In this document: in pieces, positions 39,485-48,897 of the stretch
Numbering within the stretch: the first letter of the stretch is position 1
Layout of the letters: each line of letters starts with the position of its first letter
Assembly: GCA_963539845.1 (NCBI GenBank)
Contig: CAUTML010000001.1
Location: 186,001-250,000 of the forward strand
DNA from: CAMUQR01 sp963539845
GTDB lineage: Bacteria > Patescibacteriota > Saccharimonadia > Saccharimonadales > Saccharimonadaceae
Direction of reading: 5' to 3'
Length of the DNA stretch: 64,000 nt
Translations under genes and position numbers: made by a program
The notes under the pieces: model-generated
What the model was told of the DNA's origin: nothing
Databases searched by the model: none
What the model saw: the letters and a program-made list of their open reading frames with translations, nothing else

Positions 39485-39997
39485 ATGTCTGATTTACCAG
39501 AGAAACAAATCAAACGATTACGTGCCTTGATTACCGAGGCCGAAACTAATTTGGCAGCCGCCAAGGAATTACTAATTAGCGTGATTGGTGACGAAGAAAC
39601 CGTCTCAGTCGCCCAAACCATCAAAGAAGCCACCGGTCAAGTCATCGAAGGTGTTTTCGATGGCCAGTCAATGATTGCCTCCACCGGCAAAACTTACCCA
39701 GTACCCGCTAACTACGCCAGCAAATCGAAGCTGGTCGAGGGCGATGTCCTAAAACTGACCATCACCGAAGAAGGCAAATTCATGTACAAACAGATTGGTC
39801 CGACCGAACGCAAACAAGTGATCGGCACTTTGACCAATCAGGATGGTTTGTATTATGTGGAAGTCAACGGCAAAGAATACCGTATTTTGTTGGCTAGTGT
39901 GACCTATTTCCGCTTGGAGATTGGTTCACAAGTGACGATTTTAATCCCAGCCGACAATCCTGACGCTACTTGGGCAGCGGTTGAAGCTAAATTATAA
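39485..39997 (+). CDS. Hypothetical protein, 170 aa
   Basis: The first 35 residues form a charged helix (KQIKRLRALITEAETNLAAAKELL), possibly a coiled coil. The remaining part is beta-rich (GQVIEGVFDGQSMIASTG, KTYPVPANYASKSKLVEGDV, RKQVIGTLTNQDGLYYVEV) with the look of small OB-like or barrel folds. No signal peptide. Family not recognised. Its own promoter and high-quality codon use suggest a well-expressed housekeeping protein of the lineage. Confidence 0.65.
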   Translation: MSDLPEKQIKRLRALITEAETNLAAAKELLISVIGDEETVSVAQTIKEATGQVIEGVFDGQSMIASTGKTYPVPANYASKSKLVEGDVLKLTITEEGKFMYKQIGPTERKQVIGTLTNQDGLYYVEVNGKEYRILLASVTYFRLEIGSQVTILIPADNPDATWAAVEAKL

Positions 39998-40091
39998 TTT
40001 CACACAAAAAACCATTTGCCAGACTGAAGGCGCAGATTTAGTCGGCATTACTAACAATTATTTATTTTTATTTAAAAAAGGGAAACGGGCA

Positions 40092-40976
40092 ATGAGCGAA
40101 TTTCAAATTTTGTCATACGTTGGCTACTCGCGCGATGAGAAGCCATTTTGGATTATCAATTCTAACGGCCAAGCGGTGCCAAGTGAGATCGAACTTGGTA
40201 GTGATATTTATATGGAGTTTAATACTCGGCAACGGTTTTGTATCGGTTGGCACGATTTAGAGACTGGCGACAATCACGTTTGCCCTGAGCATGCTACCCT
40301 TGAACCAAAATACGAACAATGTCAGAAGTGCCAAGCTAGCACTGGTTTTAACGCGGCGTTTTATAATGCCGACAGCGTGTCCGAGGTCCAACAGCGCCGA
40401 AACGCCCAACCACATTTTGTTTATTTAGCTTATTTTTCACCGAATTTTACTAAAGTGGGGATTTCGTTCGCTGGGCGAGGTTTTGCTCGGTTGTTAGAAC
40501 AGGGGGCGCGTCAGGCGATTGTGCTCGATACTTTTAACTCAGCTCTGGTAGCGCGTCAATACGAGGCGGATATTTCCAAGCTCGGTAATTTCGTCGAAAA
40601 TGTTAAAATTAGCAAAAAACTCGAATTGCTCAGTCAAGAATATGACGAAGAGACCGCCAAGCGTTGTTTATTTAACGCTAAAGATGCTGTCGAACAAGCG
40701 CTAGATTTTCAGTTTAAAGACCCCAAATGGCTCAATCTCGATCCAAACTATTTTGTGGCTGATTTTGATAAAAATCGGCTTGACAATATCGTTGATTTAT
40801 CTGGCACCAACAAAATCACCGGGCGAATTATTGGTCTGGTTGGTTCAACACTGCTGTGCGATTACCAGCAAACCATCGTTGCCCTACCGCTCAAAAAACT
40901 GACCGGTTATCCGTTTATAATGAGTCAAGAAATCGGCGAAATCGAATTGCCAACTCAACAGTTTAGTTTATTTTAA
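40092..40976 (+). CDS. DUF2797 family protein
   Basis: The block HFVYLAYFSPNFTKVGIS followed by RLLEQGARQAIVLD matches the DUF2797 pattern (YLA-F-x-KVG, R-EQGA), which resembles a GIY-YIG core. A cysteine cluster (HVCPEH, EQCQKCQ) near 64-82 could bind zinc, unlike many proteins in this window. The start at 40092 (MSEFQILSYVG) has GGGAAACGG upstream; an alternative TTG at 39981 would overlap the previous gene. 294 residues. The function of the family is unknown. Confidence 0.75.
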   Translation: MSEFQILSYVGYSRDEKPFWIINSNGQAVPSEIELGSDIYMEFNTRQRFCIGWHDLETGDNHVCPEHATLEPKYEQCQKCQASTGFNAAFYNADSVSEVQQRRNAQPHFVYLAYFSPNFTKVGISFAGRGFARLLEQGARQAIVLDTFNSALVARQYEADISKLGNFVENVKISKKLELLSQEYDEETAKRCLFNAKDAVEQALDFQFKDPKWLNLDPNYFVADFDKNRLDNIVDLSGTNKITGRIIGLVGSTLLCDYQQTIVALPLKKLTGYPFIMSQEIGEIELPTQQFSLF

Positions 40977-40981
40977 ACAAT

Positions 40982-41023
40982 AAAAATCACAACAGTCAGG
41001 CGGGTGATTTTGTGCTAAAATAA
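40982..41023 (+). repeat. Direct repeat, left end of the R-M cassette
   Basis: 42 bases starting AAAAATCACAACAGTCAGG and ending TGTGCTAAAATAA match 43652-43693 in 38 positions. In this copy AAAATCAC and GTGATTTT form a terminator hairpin; TGCTAAAAT is an extended -10 box. Confidence 0.8.
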
Positions 41024-41096
41024 ATATTATTTTAGCTTTATCAATTATAACGCTTATGTTATAATTAAAATAATTAACAAATACCTAAGGAGTTTA

Positions 41097-42044
41097 ATGA
41101 CAACTATCACAGCCTTAGATATCAAAAAACACTTTGATGTCAATCACATTTTTGCTCATTACTTATCATCAACTCAACCAAAAACAGAAGATGATATCGT
41201 GCGACGCATCGCAGAAAAGCCCAAGCCCTTTGTTAAATGGGTTGGTGGCAAACGACAGCTGCTTAAGCAGTTTAAAGAAATGAATCTTTATCCTCCTGAG
41301 GGATTCGATCCAAGCACTAATCAATACTTTGAGCCGTTTGTTGGTGGTGGTGCAGTATTTTTTGATTTAATGCCTAGACATGCCCGCTTATCGGATTTAA
41401 ATCACGAACTAATTACAACATATCAAGTCATAAAAAATGATGTTGAATCGCTAATAAGTCATTTACAAAGACATCAAGCCAGCAAGAACTATTTTTTAAA
41501 AATGCGATCTATGGATATTACACAATTAAGTGATATCGAAATTGCTTCACGCTTTATTTTTCTTAATCGCACGGGATTTAATGGGATGTATCGCGTTAAC
41601 AAAAAAGGACAATTTAACGTACCATTTGGAAAATATTCAAATCCACTAATTTGTGACGAGGTAAATCTTCGACGTGTATCGCAAGCTCTGCAGCCTGTGA
41701 CCATCGAACATACTGATTACAAATCAGTCTTAGATTATGCTAAAAGAGGAGATTTTATTTATCTCGATCCACCTTATCACCCCATTAGCAAGACCGCCTC
41801 ATTTACATCATACACGGCTAATGCTTTCTTCGAGAAAGACCAACTTGAATTACGCGATACTTTTTTACAGCTCCATCAACGAGGATGCTATGTTATGCTG
41901 TCTAATTCCAATGCAGAATTTATCAATCAAATATACGCCGACATTCCAGGTGTCAAAATTAATCAGGTTATGGCTAACAGGGCAATTAACTCGCGTAGCG
42001 ACAAACGTGGTAGAATTAAAGAAGTGTTAATCACAAACTATTAA
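41097..42044 (+). CDS. DNA adenine methyltransferase, Dam/DpnM type
   Basis: The D12-class N6-adenine methylase has the AdoMet motif FVKWVGGKRQLL (about 40-51), FEPFVGGGAVFFDL, and the catalytic DPPY in FIYLDPPYHPIS. Proteins of this type recognise GATC. The 315 residues include a 35-residue N-terminal extension. AAGGAG lies six bases before the ATG. It is followed five bases later by the DpnII-like nuclease gene, so it should protect the cell's GATC sites. Confidence 0.92.
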   Translation: MTTITALDIKKHFDVNHIFAHYLSSTQPKTEDDIVRRIAEKPKPFVKWVGGKRQLLKQFKEMNLYPPEGFDPSTNQYFEPFVGGGAVFFDLMPRHARLSDLNHELITTYQVIKNDVESLISHLQRHQASKNYFLKMRSMDITQLSDIEIASRFIFLNRTGFNGMYRVNKKGQFNVPFGKYSNPLICDEVNLRRVSQALQPVTIEHTDYKSVLDYAKRGDFIYLDPPYHPISKTASFTSYTANAFFEKDQLELRDTFLQLHQRGCYVMLSNSNAEFINQIYADIPGVKINQVMANRAINSRSDKRGRIKEVLITNY

Positions 42045-42049
42045 TATCT

Positions 42050-42907
42050 ATGCAAAAGAATTTTCACAAACTAACCACCACATTCAAATCCTCCATTAAA
42101 AGCTGGGATTATTTTGTCAATTGGAGTAAGGTATTTCAGAATGGAACCAATATTGAAATCCAGCTTAATACTTTAAATTATTTACTAAATAAAAATAATC
42201 TAAAGCAAGAATTTTCCTTGCTTTTTGCAAAAGATCCAACTATTATTCAAACTATCCCTGTTTTACTGGCCGTTCGTGAAAGTAATCTTGAAATCTATAA
42301 CAAAATTACCAACACTAGTCAAATTTACGATTTTAAAGTGCCTAATAAAACCGCCGATGAATACTTTGATTTCATTAACAAAACCGGCTTAATTAATTTA
42401 TTTAAAAATAATCGTATTAAAAATTTAGTTGATTATGTCATTGGCGTCGAAGTTGGACTTGATAGCAATGGACGTAAAAATCGAGCCGGTATCATCATGG
42501 AACAAATCGTAGAATTATTTGTAAATAAATTTTGCCAACAAAATCAATTGCTTTACATAGCTCAAGCTAGACCAAAGAATATAAAAGCTAAATGAGGGTT
42601 CGACGTTAAAATCAATAAATCTGCTCGCAGTTTTGATTTTGCTATTTATAATCCAAAAACCAATCGCTTAAAATTACTTGAAACTAACTTTTATAATGGC
42701 GGTGGCTCTAAATTAAAGTCTGTTTGTGGTGAATTTCGTAGCCTTCATCACGAGTTAAAAAATCAAGGAATCGATTTAGTATGGATTACAGACGGTTTTG
42801 GCTGGCACACTGCCATAAAACCGCTTCAAGAAGCTTTCGATGAAATGGATTTTGTTTTCAATCTTTCGATGTTAGAACAAGGAATCTTCGATCAATTAGA
42901 ATGGTAA
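42050..42907 (+). pseudogene. DpnII-type GATC restriction endonuclease with in-frame TGA
   Basis: The frame runs for 286 codons, the size of DpnII (about 288 residues), but codon 182 is TGA (42593-42595). Upstream is RAGIIMEQIVELFVNKFC; downstream is FDVKINKSARSFDFAIYN, LLETNFYNGGGSKL and GIDLVWITDGFGWHTA, which carry the nuclease core. The residue expected at the stop is Trp (KWGxDV-type motif), so a TGG to TGA change explains it. The rest shows no other damage, so the change is recent or is bypassed. It overlaps the next methylase gene by seven bases. Confidence 0.8.
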
Positions 42908-43641
42908 AAAAGTTTCATCCCGACAATTTTGAACTTGAATGCACAACTGTATGGGCGTTCCCGCGTCGTGGACATTGGGCCACTCACAAGTCAGACTGGC
43001 GCGGCAACTGGGCTCCAGAGGTTGTCAGAAATCTGATTTTACGATACTCGTGTGAATCCGACACTTTACTAGACCCAATGATCGGAGGCGGTACTACAGC
43101 AATCGAAGCGAAATTACTCAATCGCCACATTATTTGTGGCGATATCAATCCACTAGCATTGAAACGAACCCAAGAATCCTTAGTGTTTGAATCGCCAACA
43201 GACTGTCGACAGAAACTCATGCTAGCTGACGCTAGGAATTTACAAACAGTGTATGATGATAGTATTGATTTCGTTCTCACTCATCCACCATATGCAGACA
43301 TCATTAAATATAGCAATGGTGAAATTAATGGCGATTTATCTAATATTCATGATATTGCTCATTTTATTGAAGAAATGGCAAAGGTAGCCAAGGAATTATA
43401 CAGAGTAACTAAACCTGGTAAATTCTGCGCAATTCTCATAGGTGACACTCGAAGAAATAAAATGTATCAGCCAATGGCTTTTTGGGTAATGGAAAAATTT
43501 TTACAAACCGGCTTTAAACTCAAAGAAGACGTTATTAAACGTCAATTCAACTGCAAAGCAACTGGCTTTTGGGTAAAAAAATCACAAGAACATAATTTTT
43601 TGCTCATCATGCATGAACATTTGTTTGTTTTTCAGAAATAA
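42901..43641 (+). CDS. Second DNA methyltransferase of the R-M cassette
   Basis: The 246-residue protein has the AdoMet motif LLDPMIGGGTTAIEAKLL (near 58) and a catalytic HPPYADIIKYS (near 125) in the class of N4/N6 methylases. It starts inside the end of the nuclease gene. Systems of the DpnII type often have two methylases, one for double-stranded and one for single-stranded or hemimethylated DNA; this may be the second one. The HPPY variant of the DPPY/SPPY motif is noted. A link to GATC is inference from position. Confidence 0.82.
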   Translation: MVKKFHPDNFELECTTVWAFPRRGHWATHKSDWRGNWAPEVVRNLILRYSCESDTLLDPMIGGGTTAIEAKLLNRHIICGDINPLALKRTQESLVFESPTDCRQKLMLADARNLQTVYDDSIDFVLTHPPYADIIKYSNGEINGDLSNIHDIAHFIEEMAKVAKELYRVTKPGKFCAILIGDTRRNKMYQPMAFWVMEKFLQTGFKLKEDVIKRQFNCKATGFWVKKSQEHNFLLIMHEHLFVFQK

Positions 43642-43651
43642 TGAATTCTTT

Positions 43652-43693
43652 AAAAATCACAACAGTCAGGCAGGCATTTTTGTGCTAAAATAA
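43652..43693 (+). repeat. Direct repeat, right end of the R-M cassette and dnaX promoter
   Basis: Second copy of the 42-base repeat (38 of 42 identical to 40982-41023). The four differences fall in the right arm of the hairpin, so the terminator stem is lost here, while TGCTAAAAT (43683-43691) is kept and serves dnaX eight bases upstream of its ATG. Confidence 0.8.
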
Positions 43694-43699
43694 TAACTA

Positions 43700-45121
43700 A
43701 TGCAGGCGTTATATCGAAAATACCGCCCCAAGAGCTTCGACGAAGTCATGGGGCAGAGTCAAGTGACTGACATTCTGAAATTGGCCGTTGAGAATCAACG
43801 TATCAGCCATGGTTATTTGTTGGTGGGACCGCGCGGAGTGGGCAAAACTAGCATCGCGCGGATTTTAGCATATAGCATAAATGATATAAAGTATCAGCTT
43901 GATGAGAGCAATATTGATATCATTGAAATCGACGCAGCCTCCAATACTAGCGTTGATAATATCCGTGATATCATTGAAAAAGCTTACATCGCGCCAGTTC
44001 AAGCCAAATATAAGATTTATATCATAGATGAGGTTCACATGCTGTCCAAATCAGCTTTTAACGCTTTTTTGAAATTGTTGGAAGAGCCGCCTAAACATGT
44101 GATTTTTATTTTAGCAACCACCGACGAACATAAAATTCCAGCCACTATCATTAGCCGCACCCAGCGATTTGTGTTTCGCAAAATCGACAATCAGTCTATC
44201 GTCGCCCAACTACGCAAAATCGCCGACGCCGAACAGATTAAAATCAGCGATGATGGGTTGAAATCGATCGCCATTGCCTCGACAGGTGGCTTGCGTGACG
44301 CCATCAATCTGCTTGATCAGCTCTCAAGCCTAGCTGGCGACGGTCAAACCATTGATCAGGATTTAATCAACAAACTGACCGGCACAATCGATCAGCAGGC
44401 TTTGCAAAATCTGCTAACTAATTATCAGCAAGGCAAACTATTCGACCTAATAGAAATCATTAATCAACTATTGGGCGAGAACTTCACCAGTGTCGAAATT
44501 GCCAAACAGCTAGCTAACATCGCCAAACAGGATTTGATCAGCCATCCGAGCAATCTTCAGCTGATCACCGAACTACTCAAAGTTGAGAAATCAAGCATGC
44601 CCGACCTCGAGTTGATTGTGGCGCTGGGGTCAAATTTTACCATTCCGGACAAAGCCAAACTCACCGAAGCCATTATCGAACAGACCAACCAGCAAATCAC
44701 CCAGCCCGCTCCATCAGCCACCAATCAAGCCCCAACATCAGCTGTCTCAAGCGCGCCAGCATCAAACGCCTCAACCACACCGGAGTCAGCACCAAGCAAC
44801 CCCGCCACTTCGTTCAAAAAAGACGATTTTTTAGCGTATATCAAGAAAAATCACTTGGCAATTTATGGCATTCTCGATAAGGCCGAGCTGATTTTTCAGC
44901 AGAATAATTTAATTATCAAAGTTGCCAACGCTTTTGCCATGAAACGACTGTCCGACCCCAAACATTTCACTAATCTGCAAAAAAGCCTGGCGGAGTTCGG
45001 TTTAGCGAGTTACGACATCAAAATCGTCACCGAATCCTCACCAACCAACGCCAAAACTAGCCAAATCGAAGCAGTTATTGATATAATGGGTGGCGGAGAA
45101 GAGGTTAATTTAGATGAGTGA
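43700..45121 (+). CDS. dnaX: DNA polymerase III tau/gamma subunit, zinc-free
   Basis: DnaX is the ATPase of the clamp loader. Walker A is GPRGVGKT (43-50), Walker B IIDEVH, sensor ISRTQRF. The usual zinc module (four Cys between Walker A and the EIDAASN motif) is absent: the segment is replaced by YSINDIKYQLDESN. After about residue 325 comes a Pro/Ala/Ser/Thr linker and a C-terminal domain. The gene is probably leaderless. The 3' end overlaps dnaB by eight bases. Confidence 0.95.
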   Translation: MQALYRKYRPKSFDEVMGQSQVTDILKLAVENQRISHGYLLVGPRGVGKTSIARILAYSINDIKYQLDESNIDIIEIDAASNTSVDNIRDIIEKAYIAPVQAKYKIYIIDEVHMLSKSAFNAFLKLLEEPPKHVIFILATTDEHKIPATIISRTQRFVFRKIDNQSIVAQLRKIADAEQIKISDDGLKSIAIASTGGLRDAINLLDQLSSLAGDGQTIDQDLINKLTGTIDQQALQNLLTNYQQGKLFDLIEIINQLLGENFTSVEIAKQLANIAKQDLISHPSNLQLITELLKVEKSSMPDLELIVALGSNFTIPDKAKLTEAIIEQTNQQITQPAPSATNQAPTSAVSSAPASNASTTPESAPSNPATSFKKDDFLAYIKKNHLAIYGILDKAELIFQQNNLIIKVANAFAMKRLSDPKHFTNLQKSLAEFGLASYDIKIVTESSPTNAKTSQIEAVIDIMGGGEEVNLDE

Positions 45122-46457
45122 GACAACTGGGCGGGTGATTCCGCAGAATTTAGAAGCCGAAAAAAGCGTCCTCGGTGCCATTTTGATTGATGAAAACGTC
45201 ATTAGCGACCTGGTTACGATAGTTAAACCGCGTGATTTTTATGAACCAAAGCATCAAGCGATTTTTGACGCTATGCTGAAATTATTTGAAAAATCCTCAC
45301 CAATCGACCTTTTAACCTTAACTGATCAACTTAAAAAAACCAAAGATTTAGCCAAAATTGGTGGTTCGGCTTATCTGGCAGAATTAACCAACTATGTGCC
45401 GACTGCCTCACATGCCGAAGCCTACGCCAAAATGGTCGCCCAAACCGCCACTAGACGTCGCTTGATCAAAGCTTCGACCAGCATCACCGATCTGGCCTAT
45501 GAAGAAGGCACCACCGTCGACGAATTATTGGGCAAAGCCGAGAAAGAAATCTTCAGCGTGTCTGATTCTAACTCGGTTGGCGATTTGGTATCACTTGAGG
45601 ATATTTTGACCGATAGTTTTGATCGGATTGAGGCACTGCACAAAAACCAAGGCGCTCTCCGGGGTGTATCGACTGGTTATCGCGACCTTGACAATATGAC
45701 GGCTGGCTTTCAACGGTCGGATTTGTTAATTCTAGCAGCCCGTCCTGCCATGGGTAAAACCACTTTTGTGACCAACTTAGCCTATAACGTGGCAACCATT
45801 GCCAAGCAACCGGTGCTATTTTTTAGCCTGGAAATGAGCAAAGAGCAGTTGGTGGATCGAATGTTGGCTGACGCTTCTGGTGTTGATTCTTGGAAAATTC
45901 GCACCGGTAATTTGAACGATGAAGATTTTTCTAAATTGTCCGAAGCAATGGGGGAAATGGCCGAAGCGCCGATTATGATCGATGACACGCCGGGTCTATC
46001 AATTCTCGAGATGCGCACCAAAGCCCGCCGAGCCGCTCATAACCGCGAACTGGGTTTGATTATTGTAGACTATCTGCAGTTAATGCAAGCGTCAGTCCGT
46101 TCTAAAGACGGCAACCGCGTCCAGGAAGTGTCCGAAATCTCCCGCGGTTTGAAATTAATCGCCCGTGAGCTAAATGTCCCAGTGGTCGCTCTCAGTCAGT
46201 TGTCGCGTACCGTTGAAAACCGCAACCCCAAAATCCCTCAACTTGCCGACCTGCGTGAATCAGGTTCGATTGAACAGGACGCTGATATCGTAATGTTTAT
46301 TTATCGTGAAGCTTATTACGAGCCGGAAACCGAACGCCAAAACATCACCGATTTAATCATTGCCAAACACCGTAACGGTCCCGTTGGTAAAGTTGAGCTT
46401 TATTTCCACCCAGAACGCTTGCGTTTTATGAGTTTGGATAAAGACCACGCCGAATAA
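45114..46457 (+). CDS. dnaB: Replicative DNA helicase
   Basis: DnaB unwinds DNA at the fork. The N-terminal domain (IPQNLEAEKSVLGAILID) is followed by the RecA-like domain with Walker A ARPAMGKTTF near 205, Walker B LIIVDYLQLM and the end with DLRESGSIEQDADIVMFIYR. 447 residues is the normal length. It overlaps dnaX, so clamp loader and helicase are made together. Confidence 0.97.
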   Translation: MSETTGRVIPQNLEAEKSVLGAILIDENVISDLVTIVKPRDFYEPKHQAIFDAMLKLFEKSSPIDLLTLTDQLKKTKDLAKIGGSAYLAELTNYVPTASHAEAYAKMVAQTATRRRLIKASTSITDLAYEEGTTVDELLGKAEKEIFSVSDSNSVGDLVSLEDILTDSFDRIEALHKNQGALRGVSTGYRDLDNMTAGFQRSDLLILAARPAMGKTTFVTNLAYNVATIAKQPVLFFSLEMSKEQLVDRMLADASGVDSWKIRTGNLNDEDFSKLSEAMGEMAEAPIMIDDTPGLSILEMRTKARRAAHNRELGLIIVDYLQLMQASVRSKDGNRVQEVSEISRGLKLIARELNVPVVALSQLSRTVENRNPKIPQLADLRESGSIEQDADIVMFIYREAYYEPETERQNITDLIIAKHRNGPVGKVELYFHPERLRFMSLDKDHAE

Positions 46458-46475
46458 ATATGCTAAAATAGAGAT

Positions 46476-47942
46476 ATGAAAAAACAGATTATCTCCTATC
46501 GTTTATATAATTGGCGCTATACAATTGCTCGTTTGTCGGTCGTGGGGCTTTTTGTGGGATTAGCAAGCTTGATGTTTTGGTATGCGCCAGCTGGGCTGCG
46601 CCAAGCTGAAATCGATCAAGTCGCCAGTTTGGATTTTAAAACTTTATTTTCTGGACAAAATATCATCGATTTTCCGTATAAATTATTGCAACTAGTTAGT
46701 TTGAGAGCGTTTGGACTGTCAAATTTGGCGGTAAAACTACCATCGCTCCTGTTTGGCGGGCTGTCACTACTCGGGTTTTTTTGGCTGATTGCACATTGGA
46801 TTAACCGCAAAACCGCCCTGATTGCTAGTGCTATCGTAATGTCGACCAGCCAACTAATGATTATGATTCAAGATGGCACGCCGGGAATTATGTTTATTTT
46901 TTGGCAAATTGTAATTATGATTTTGCTGACTAAAGTTAGCCAATTCCTACCAAGCCTGCAACAACTCAAAGCTAACAAAAACAAGGCGACTTTGGCGCTG
47001 ATTTTACCAGCGTTGGGCGTAGTGCTCGGTCTGAGTGTTTATACGCCGATGGTGCTGTTTTTACCGTTATTGTTGGTCGGTTTAGCGCTAGGGCATCCTA
47101 AACCGCGCTTGTTGATTAAACAATTTAATTTACGGTTGATGTTGCCGGGGATTATTGGTTTTATTTTGATTATCAGTCCGCTCATCTTGCAAATCATCAC
47201 CGAACCAGCAATCATCAAATCACTTATCAATTTACAACCAGCCCCCGCCAATATTTTTCAGCCGCTAACCGATGTGGTCAATTTTTGGTCACCGCGACCA
47301 GAGTTTTTGGCGCAACCGGTTTTTGGCTTGGGAGCGCTGGCGATTGCTATCATTGGCGCTTTTAGCCTTGGACAACAATATTTTTCGGTGCGCAGTATGG
47401 CGATTTTTTATCTAACTTTAATCAATCTAATTATTTGTTTATCGCTCGCTCATAGTCCGAGCATTGTGCTGTGGTTACCGTTAGCGATGATGATTGCTTA
47501 TGGCATTCACTCGATCACTCTGAGCTGGATGACGATTTTTCCGCTCAATCCGTATCCTCGAGTTTTTGGTAGTTTGGTAATTAGTCTAATGGTGGTTATT
47601 TTGTCACTAACCGGCATTGATATTTTGCTTAAAAACTACGCCTACACACCAAATCTAGCTCATCAGTTCCGTCAGGATTTGCACCTGCTCGACCAGCAAC
47701 TCCGAACTGACAAAACGACTGACCTGATAGTGGCCGACCAAGCTGAGTTTAATTTTTACAAACATCTTAAAAGAAATAATCTCCAAGTTAAAATTTTCGA
47801 CACTCAGACCGATTATTCACAAGCCATTTTTACCAAAAAAGCTTTTCAAAATAGCGTTGGATTGACTGCTTCGACAATCATCAACGATAGTCATCGTCAA
47901 GATTCTGATCGCTTCTACCTCTACCAAAAAAACCAAAATTAA
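46476..47942 (+). CDS. Membrane glycosyltransferase, ArnT/PMT-like
   Basis: The 488 residues have about ten hydrophobic segments in the first 390 and a polar C-terminal part. The first outer loop (AGLRQAEIDQVASL) carries the acidic residues typical of GT-C enzymes of the ArnT/PMT group, and FGLSNLAVKLPSLLFG follows the usual pattern RLPSxLxG. Such enzymes move sugars from a lipid carrier to proteins or lipids outside. The acceptor is unknown. TGCTAAAAT ends six bases before the ATG, a leaderless arrangement. Confidence 0.7.
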   Translation: MKKQIISYRLYNWRYTIARLSVVGLFVGLASLMFWYAPAGLRQAEIDQVASLDFKTLFSGQNIIDFPYKLLQLVSLRAFGLSNLAVKLPSLLFGGLSLLGFFWLIAHWINRKTALIASAIVMSTSQLMIMIQDGTPGIMFIFWQIVIMILLTKVSQFLPSLQQLKANKNKATLALILPALGVVLGLSVYTPMVLFLPLLLVGLALGHPKPRLLIKQFNLRLMLPGIIGFILIISPLILQIITEPAIIKSLINLQPAPANIFQPLTDVVNFWSPRPEFLAQPVFGLGALAIAIIGAFSLGQQYFSVRSMAIFYLTLINLIICLSLAHSPSIVLWLPLAMMIAYGIHSITLSWMTIFPLNPYPRVFGSLVISLMVVILSLTGIDILLKNYAYTPNLAHQFRQDLHLLDQQLRTDKTTDLIVADQAEFNFYKHLKRNNLQVKIFDTQTDYSQAIFTKKAFQNSVGLTASTIINDSHRQDSDRFYLYQKNQN

Positions 47943-47982
47943 GATATAATAAACTTATTGAAATAACCAAAAAGGAGTTTTT

Positions 47983-48273
47983 ATGGCTTTTGACCAAATG
48001 AAAATGTTAAACGATTTACGCAAAGCTCAAAAAGAATTAGCAAAAGAGATTATCGAAGTTGAAGCGGGCGAGGGTGCTGTCACTGTTCAAATTACTGGTG
48101 AATTAAAAATCAAAGATTTAAAAATTAATCCAGAAATGATTGATCTTGATAATATCGAAGAAACCGAAGAATATATCAAAGCTGCCATTCGTGACGGCAT
48201 GACCAAAGCACAAGAAATCGCTGCTGAAAAAATGAAGCCTTTCATGGGCGGACTCAGCGGTTTAGGACTGTAA
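47983..48273 (+). CDS. ybaB: YbaB/EbfC nucleoid-associated protein
   Basis: A DNA-binding protein normally linked to recR. The 96 residues start with the helix FDQMKMLNDLRKAQKELAKE, followed by VEAGEGAVTVQITGELKIKDLKI and KPFMGGLSGLGL. The family length is about 100. AAAGGAG is the ribosome binding site and TATAAT lies at 47945-47950. recR begins three bases after its stop. Confidence 0.92.
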   Translation: MAFDQMKMLNDLRKAQKELAKEIIEVEAGEGAVTVQITGELKIKDLKINPEMIDLDNIEETEEYIKAAIRDGMTKAQEIAAEKMKPFMGGLSGLGL

Positions 48274-48276
48274 TTA

Positions 48277-48897
48277 ATGAAGCAATTGTTACCGCAAGCC
48301 CTGTCCAAGCTGGTTGACGAGCTTGGACAGTTACCGGGAGTTGGTACGCGCACTGCTGAGCGCTATGCTTATTTTTTGTTAAAAAATCACGACCGCTACA
48401 ACCAAAACTTAGCGGTAGCAATTGCCGAACTTAAAAATTCAATCAAAGAGTGTCCCAAAACTTTTGCTTTGATTAGTGAGAACGAAGAGATATCGCCACT
48501 GTATACCGACCCGAAGCGCAACAAACAGTTGGTGGCTTTGGTCGAAGAACCGCTCGATATTGTTCCAATCGAAAAAACCGGCAAATTTAACGGCACTTAT
48601 CATGTATTGGGCGGAACTTTATCGCCAATCGACGGCATTCATCCCGATGATTTGCACATCGCCGAGTTATTAGAGCGACTGCGCAATGATCAAGTCGAGG
48701 AGCTAATTATCGCCACCAATGCTAGCGTTGAAGGTGAATCAACCGCACTCTACGTCCAAAAACGCATTAAAGAAGCTGGACTAGAGCTAACCGTCACTCG
48801 ATTAGCCCAGGGCTTGCCGGTCGGCACCGACCTCGAATACGCCGACCAAATTACTCTTGGTTACGCACTTGATGGTCGTAAGGCGGTGTCGCTATGA
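48277..48897 (+). CDS. recR: Recombination protein RecR, zinc finger lost
   Basis: RecR works with RecF/RecO in loading RecA at gaps. The helix-hairpin-helix part (LPGVGTRTAERYAYFLL) and the Toprim part (YHVLGGTLSPIDGIHPDDL, EELIIATNASVEGESTALYV) are present. The four-cysteine zinc finger between them is gone: only one Cys remains (KECPKTF). 206 residues. It lies in the ybaB-recR order common in bacteria and overlaps the next gene by four bases. Confidence 0.94.
   Translation: MKQLLPQALSKLVDELGQLPGVGTRTAERYAYFLLKNHDRYNQNLAVAIAELKNSIKECPKTFALISENEEISPLYTDPKRNKQLVALVEEPLDIVPIEKTGKFNGTYHVLGGTLSPIDGIHPDDLHIAELLERLRNDQVEELIIATNASVEGESTALYVQKRIKEAGLELTVTRLAQGLPVGTDLEYADQITLGYALDGRKAVSL

Noticed and set aside
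39981..40091. TTG start for the DUF2797 gene
   Set aside because: It overlaps the previous gene, lacks a ribosome binding site, and adds 37 residues not in keeping with the family; the ATG at 40092 is preferred.
42593..42595. TGA as a sense codon (alternative genetic code as in Gracilibacteria)
   Set aside because: TGA is the natural stop of other intact genes (for example at 11208-11210 and the AlkD-like gene), ordinary Gly and Trp codons are used throughout, and the tRNA-Trp has anticodon CCA.
44813..44823. Programmed -1 frameshift in dnaX (AAAAAAG)
   Set aside because: The run reads as two AAA codons and G in frame, so it is not in the phase required for the A-AAA-AAG slippery site, and no stem follows closely.
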